DNA of 64,000 nucleotides from Chrysomallon squamiferum (taxonomy: Eukaryota; Mollusca; Gastropoda; Neomphalida; Peltospiridae). The notes beneath the pieces are model-generated. The model did not search any database, was not told the origin of the DNA, and saw only the letters and a list, made by a program, of their open reading frames with translations. Each line of letters begins with the position of its first letter. Within the stretch, counting starts at the first letter, position 1. Shown here one piece after another: positions 47,515-64,000 of the stretch. Made by a program: the position numbers and the translations under genes. The stretch covers positions 23,526,253 to 23,590,252 of the forward strand of contig CM022677.1 of NCBI GenBank assembly GCA_012295275.1, read 5' to 3'.

Positions 47515-50500
47515 ATGACTGTTCTCTAACTATCTTTAGCGTTTAAAGAGTAAAGGTAGTTTTTAAGTTTCAATATAGTACACTCTAATTTCAAGCTTTT
47601 CTATCTAAGAGAAAATGTGTTTAAGATCTACTTCAATTAAATTTCTCTCTGGTGTTATATTTAAATTAAGAAGTGATGTATTACATTAATTGTAGTTTGT
47701 ATATGTACTAAAATACATGTATACTTACACCAAAACCTACCAGACCAACTGTAGAAAGTACCAAACAGAAAAACATTCCAATTTGTTGAGATGATGCAGA
47801 GTTGACTTAATGTGTTGCATCCAACAGCAAAATAATAAGAACATGTTTAACAAATTTATAGCTTAAGTTCACAAGGATATGTAAAAGAGTTACCTACTTC
47901 TAAATATTTGGGTTATTTATTGGTGCTTTGCAGAAAGTGACACTAAATATATTTTAATATTTTGCTTGACTGTTACAAAAAATACATCTGGAAAAAAAGA
48001 TATCAGAAATTTTCTAAAAGCTTTTGTGGTCTGGATGCATCTTGATAATTTGTGTCTCATATTAAAATCCAAAAAGGTTCTGAATTCACAAAAAGTTCTC
48101 AAATACTGCATATTTTTAAGAAATATTTTTGTTGTTTTTATGGATTTTCCTTTTTGTAGTTCAGAAATTTATGAGTTCCATTTAATTAAAAGTTTATACT
48201 AACCTACTATAACTTGAGATTATAAACGGTTTTATTATTATTTAAAATTATAACTAGTAATCAATTCCTATAGTGGTAAACATAGCTGTGGTATAATGGT
48301 TATTATAATAGCACTAAGAATATTTAACTTTGTACAGTTATTATTTATAATTGACAGCAAGCCACAGCGTACATGGATTGCACTGAAACCTAGACCAGTA
48401 TATCCATTCTTTAAGATGCACGTACATATATCACGTACATATATCACATAACAGAGATATACTGATATAGTTCTAGCAATAATAACTGGAATTATGAAAT
48501 CTATCAAAGACGAAAACACCACATATTTCTTCATTTATTTTACTAATACATTTCGTATACAGGATACATACTTTTACATTTCTTTTAGAAATAACATATA
48601 AATAAATAAAGATTATTTGTTCTTGTACTTCATATTACTTTGTTTTTTGTTAATTTTATTGCTAAAAGTTAGTGAAATTTAAAATACAATTTAAAATAAT
48701 TTAAATTGTTTTGCTCAAAACAAAATATCCTGGAAAGTGTAACAATTTCTAGTCTGACAGTTCAAAAACAATTCATATAATCAGTTTATTTTAGAAGGTC
48801 TTATTGACATTTCAAATCATATATATTTAGTAAAAATGAAAACAATATTGTATTTATTTATTTTTGTATAATACAAATTACATTTATATATGTGTGCATG
48901 TATGGATCTATTAATATATGTATGTATTTATTCATGTGTATGTGTGTCTGTTTGTGTAAGGTTTTATATATGTATATATACACACACAAAAACACACACA
49001 CATATATACATAATACTATTTTTATTATTATTATTATTATTAACTGCATGGCAAGTAATAAACATTTCTACGTAACTAACAGGTAACTGCTTTCTTAACA
49101 GTAGCAGTTTTAAAATCTAAACATTGAAAATATAACAGTAAAACTGCTTGTTTTGAAACTCCTGTAAATACCTACAACAATAATAATAACAACACCAAAA
49201 CAAATAAATAAATTATCATTAATAGTTATACATCGTTAGCTGATACATTTTTTTTTAATAATAGGAATTTTAGGTTAAAATGAATTTATCACAAAACATC
49301 AGGAAACACGTTTAGTCTTTTTTTAACTTCTTTTTTAGATGCAACTCAGAAATGTACTTTGAAAGAAATATATGAGAAAAAGTACGAAACTAATTTTTGA
49401 ATTAAAATCCAAATTTCATAGGCAGACAGAAATTTTGAAGCATTTTTGTTACATCATACTTAAATAAATAAGAAGTAATTTTTGAAGAGTCCATTTATAA
49501 ATGTTGATTGTTCCCGAGCTTATATCAGTAATTTAATTTGCTTCTGTTTCTCATTTAATTGTCATTATACTACATATTAAAAAAAATATATATATTAAAA
49601 AATATTTAAAAATAATAAAATAAAATAAAATAAAAAATAAACAAAAAATAAAAATAAAAAAAGGAACAAAAGACCCCCTAAAAGTTATAAAACAAGTAAA
49701 AAGAAAATAAGAAAAAGAAAAAGAAATCGAGAAGAATGCATTTTAGCACTGAAAATGCTACTAATTACAAATGGGCAATTCCGTGACAAACAAAATAAAT
49801 TTCATTTTGCTCTAACATCTTTCAAAGAAAAAAATAAATAGAAAAAAGTAAAATAAATAAATAAAAATATCTAATTGTAGAGAAAGCAAAATTAAACAAT
49901 AATTATGTCAGTTATGCTTGAAACTATGTGATTTTTATTTTAGAGGAATGAAATCTTTAACATTTGTCATAAAAAGAAAAAATTGACTGTTGTTTTAGTA
50001 ATTCAGCAAATTTAGCAAAAAAGCTGGTTTCAGCAAGAAAAAGATCTTGTTTCACGAAGTTAACAATGTTATGTTAAAAACGTCAGTGAACACTAAAAAG
50101 TATACATGCAGTGTTAATAGAGACAAAAGGTTTGTGAACGGTTGATGCAAACAGCCAAAGCTAAAAAAGAAAAAAGAAAGAAATGAGATCCTCAGATTGA
50201 AAGAGGCGTTTCCACTACTTCACCACTGAGGATGATTGCTACATACCCTTCATTTTAACTATCGATGAAGTGCTTGCAGATGACCCTCCTATTGTCTTGT
50301 ATGAAGAAGAGCCGATCCAAATTGTTGCTTGATCAATATTACACTGAATGTTTTCACTTTTGAGACAAAACATATACATGATGGAAATTACAACGTGACC
50401 CTTATGTACTGATCTGGTACCATCTGGACATTATCATCGAAGGATGATTAAATGTTAAATCTATACTAAACTTGATGCTACCATCATTCTCCTCTGTTAA

Positions 50501-50963
50501 TTATGAATGAATCAATACCATATGAAAATATCTATTTTATTTACTACTATGAATGATTATCTATAAGGGCCACATGTTATGTCTCTACTTTTGATAATTT
50601 GGACTTTTTTTAAACTGAACACTTACAAAATGAATATAATTACAGGTGGCTTCATCACAATAAAGGAACAAGACAGTTGATATATTGGCAAGTAGTCAGA
50701 AGCTTCAGTCAGATTCTGAATGTCTGAAAGTTTAGTGAAGTCATATAATCCACATCATTTTCTTGATTATGCCTTTATGTCTTTTTTATCATACCAAGAA
50801 GATATTTCTGATTCCAGTTACATCCTAGATATTCACCAGCTGTTTGCTCTGTGACACCAAATTCGGACAACATCAGATCTCAAAATGCTTTCTTATAAAT
50901 ACAAAACAATAAAAAAAAAAAAAAATGATTTGAATAAGCAGAAATATGTTTAATCCCGTTTCT
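47414..50963. other. Non-coding between gene E exon and gene D
   Basis: Contains the CA repeat at 47459-47513, AT-rich sequence and A-rich tracts near 49600-49720. A frame entered at TTTGCAG (47934) is open to 48202, about 89 codons, with hydrophobic parts (KYILIFCLTV), but it is AT-driven and unsupported. No matching micro-exon or TM exon for gene E was recognised. Confidence 0.4.
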
Positions 50964-63686
<12,723 letters not shown>

Positions 63687-63925
63687 CTGCAACTATGTGA
63701 GGGCCTGGTGAAAAAAATAAAAATAAAAATAAATAATAATAATAAAAATAATAATAGTAATCTTATTATCATTATTGGAAAAGAAACGATTAAATTTAAA
63801 AGACAAACACTGCTTAAAAAGAAAATCACAGAGTAAAACTGAAACAATAGATTTTGCTTAAGATAAAATATTTATTATTTTCATGATCGTCCTCATATTC
63901 ATCGTTATGCAGTTTCAGTTTCTCA

Positions 63926-64000
63926 TTCTTAAGTAAAAGCCACGGTTTGTTGTTTCCTTTTGCCTTTGTCTTATGCTGCCATCTGGTAAATCATTCCTTT
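63926..64000. repeat. Conserved intronic block, copy cut by window end
   Basis: Begins TAAAAGCCACGGTTTG like the other copies, showing that gene D units continue beyond the window. Confidence 0.7.

Noticed and set aside
47934-48202. 89-codon frame after TTTGCAG as the next exon of gene E
   Set aside because: There is no donor, no similarity to any stalk, TM or tail exon, and the composition is typical of the surrounding AT-rich DNA.

Overview
The window is animal (metazoan) genomic DNA. It is strongly AT-rich, full of ATT/AAT, CTT, CA, GA and TA microsatellites, and carries spliced genes with very small exons plus one 200-base assembly gap (46783-46982). The style suggests a lophotrochozoan, perhaps a mollusc such as a coleoid cephalopod. 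That assignment is an impression, because no diagnostic gene is present.

The content is a cluster of paralogous genes for predicted single-pass membrane proteins. Their outer parts are thrombospondin type-1 (TSP1) domains, mostly one domain per exon of 159-186 nt. Between and after the domains sit many micro-exons of 9-45 nt. All coding exons up to the membrane exon are phase 1-1 and a multiple of 3 nt, so micro-exons could be added or skipped without changing frame. Each gene then has a transmembrane (TM) exon in phase 1-2 and, usually, a charged cytoplasmic tail exon.

Layout: gene A (+), about 0.8-16.6 kb, has a leader exon, four TSP1 exons, fifteen usable 33-nt micro-exons mostly encoding an acidic 11-residue unit (GKSESLEGDDA-like), a TM exon and a tail. 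Gene B (+), about 17.9-28.1 kb, has a homologous leader and promoter, six TSP1-like exons arranged as two repeats of a three-domain block, seven 9-15 nt stalk micro-exons and a TM exon. The stretch 28.2-34.3 kb is intergenic, with broken mobile-element-like coding relics and a duplicated repeat. Gene C (-), 34.4-46.8 kb, has a TSP1 exon and a TM/tail module preceded by about four tandem 2.15-kb units, each with three micro-exons and one broken one; it runs into the gap. A lone (+) TSP1 exon at 47.2 kb (gene E), similar to the last one of gene B, lies just past the gap. Gene D (-), 51.0 kb to beyond 64 kb, is a close paralogue of gene C with three TSP1 exons in the window.

The unusual part is the combination: tandemly multiplied phase-1 micro-exons, each with a triplet repeat just before its acceptor, in a family of TSP1 surface proteins, with many dying exon copies among the intact ones. 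The layout resembles the micro-exon genes (MEGs) of schistosomes and other systems that diversify surface proteins by exon choice. That functional reading is inference. All exon limits were read by eye from splice signals, frame and paralogue comparison, with no transcript support.
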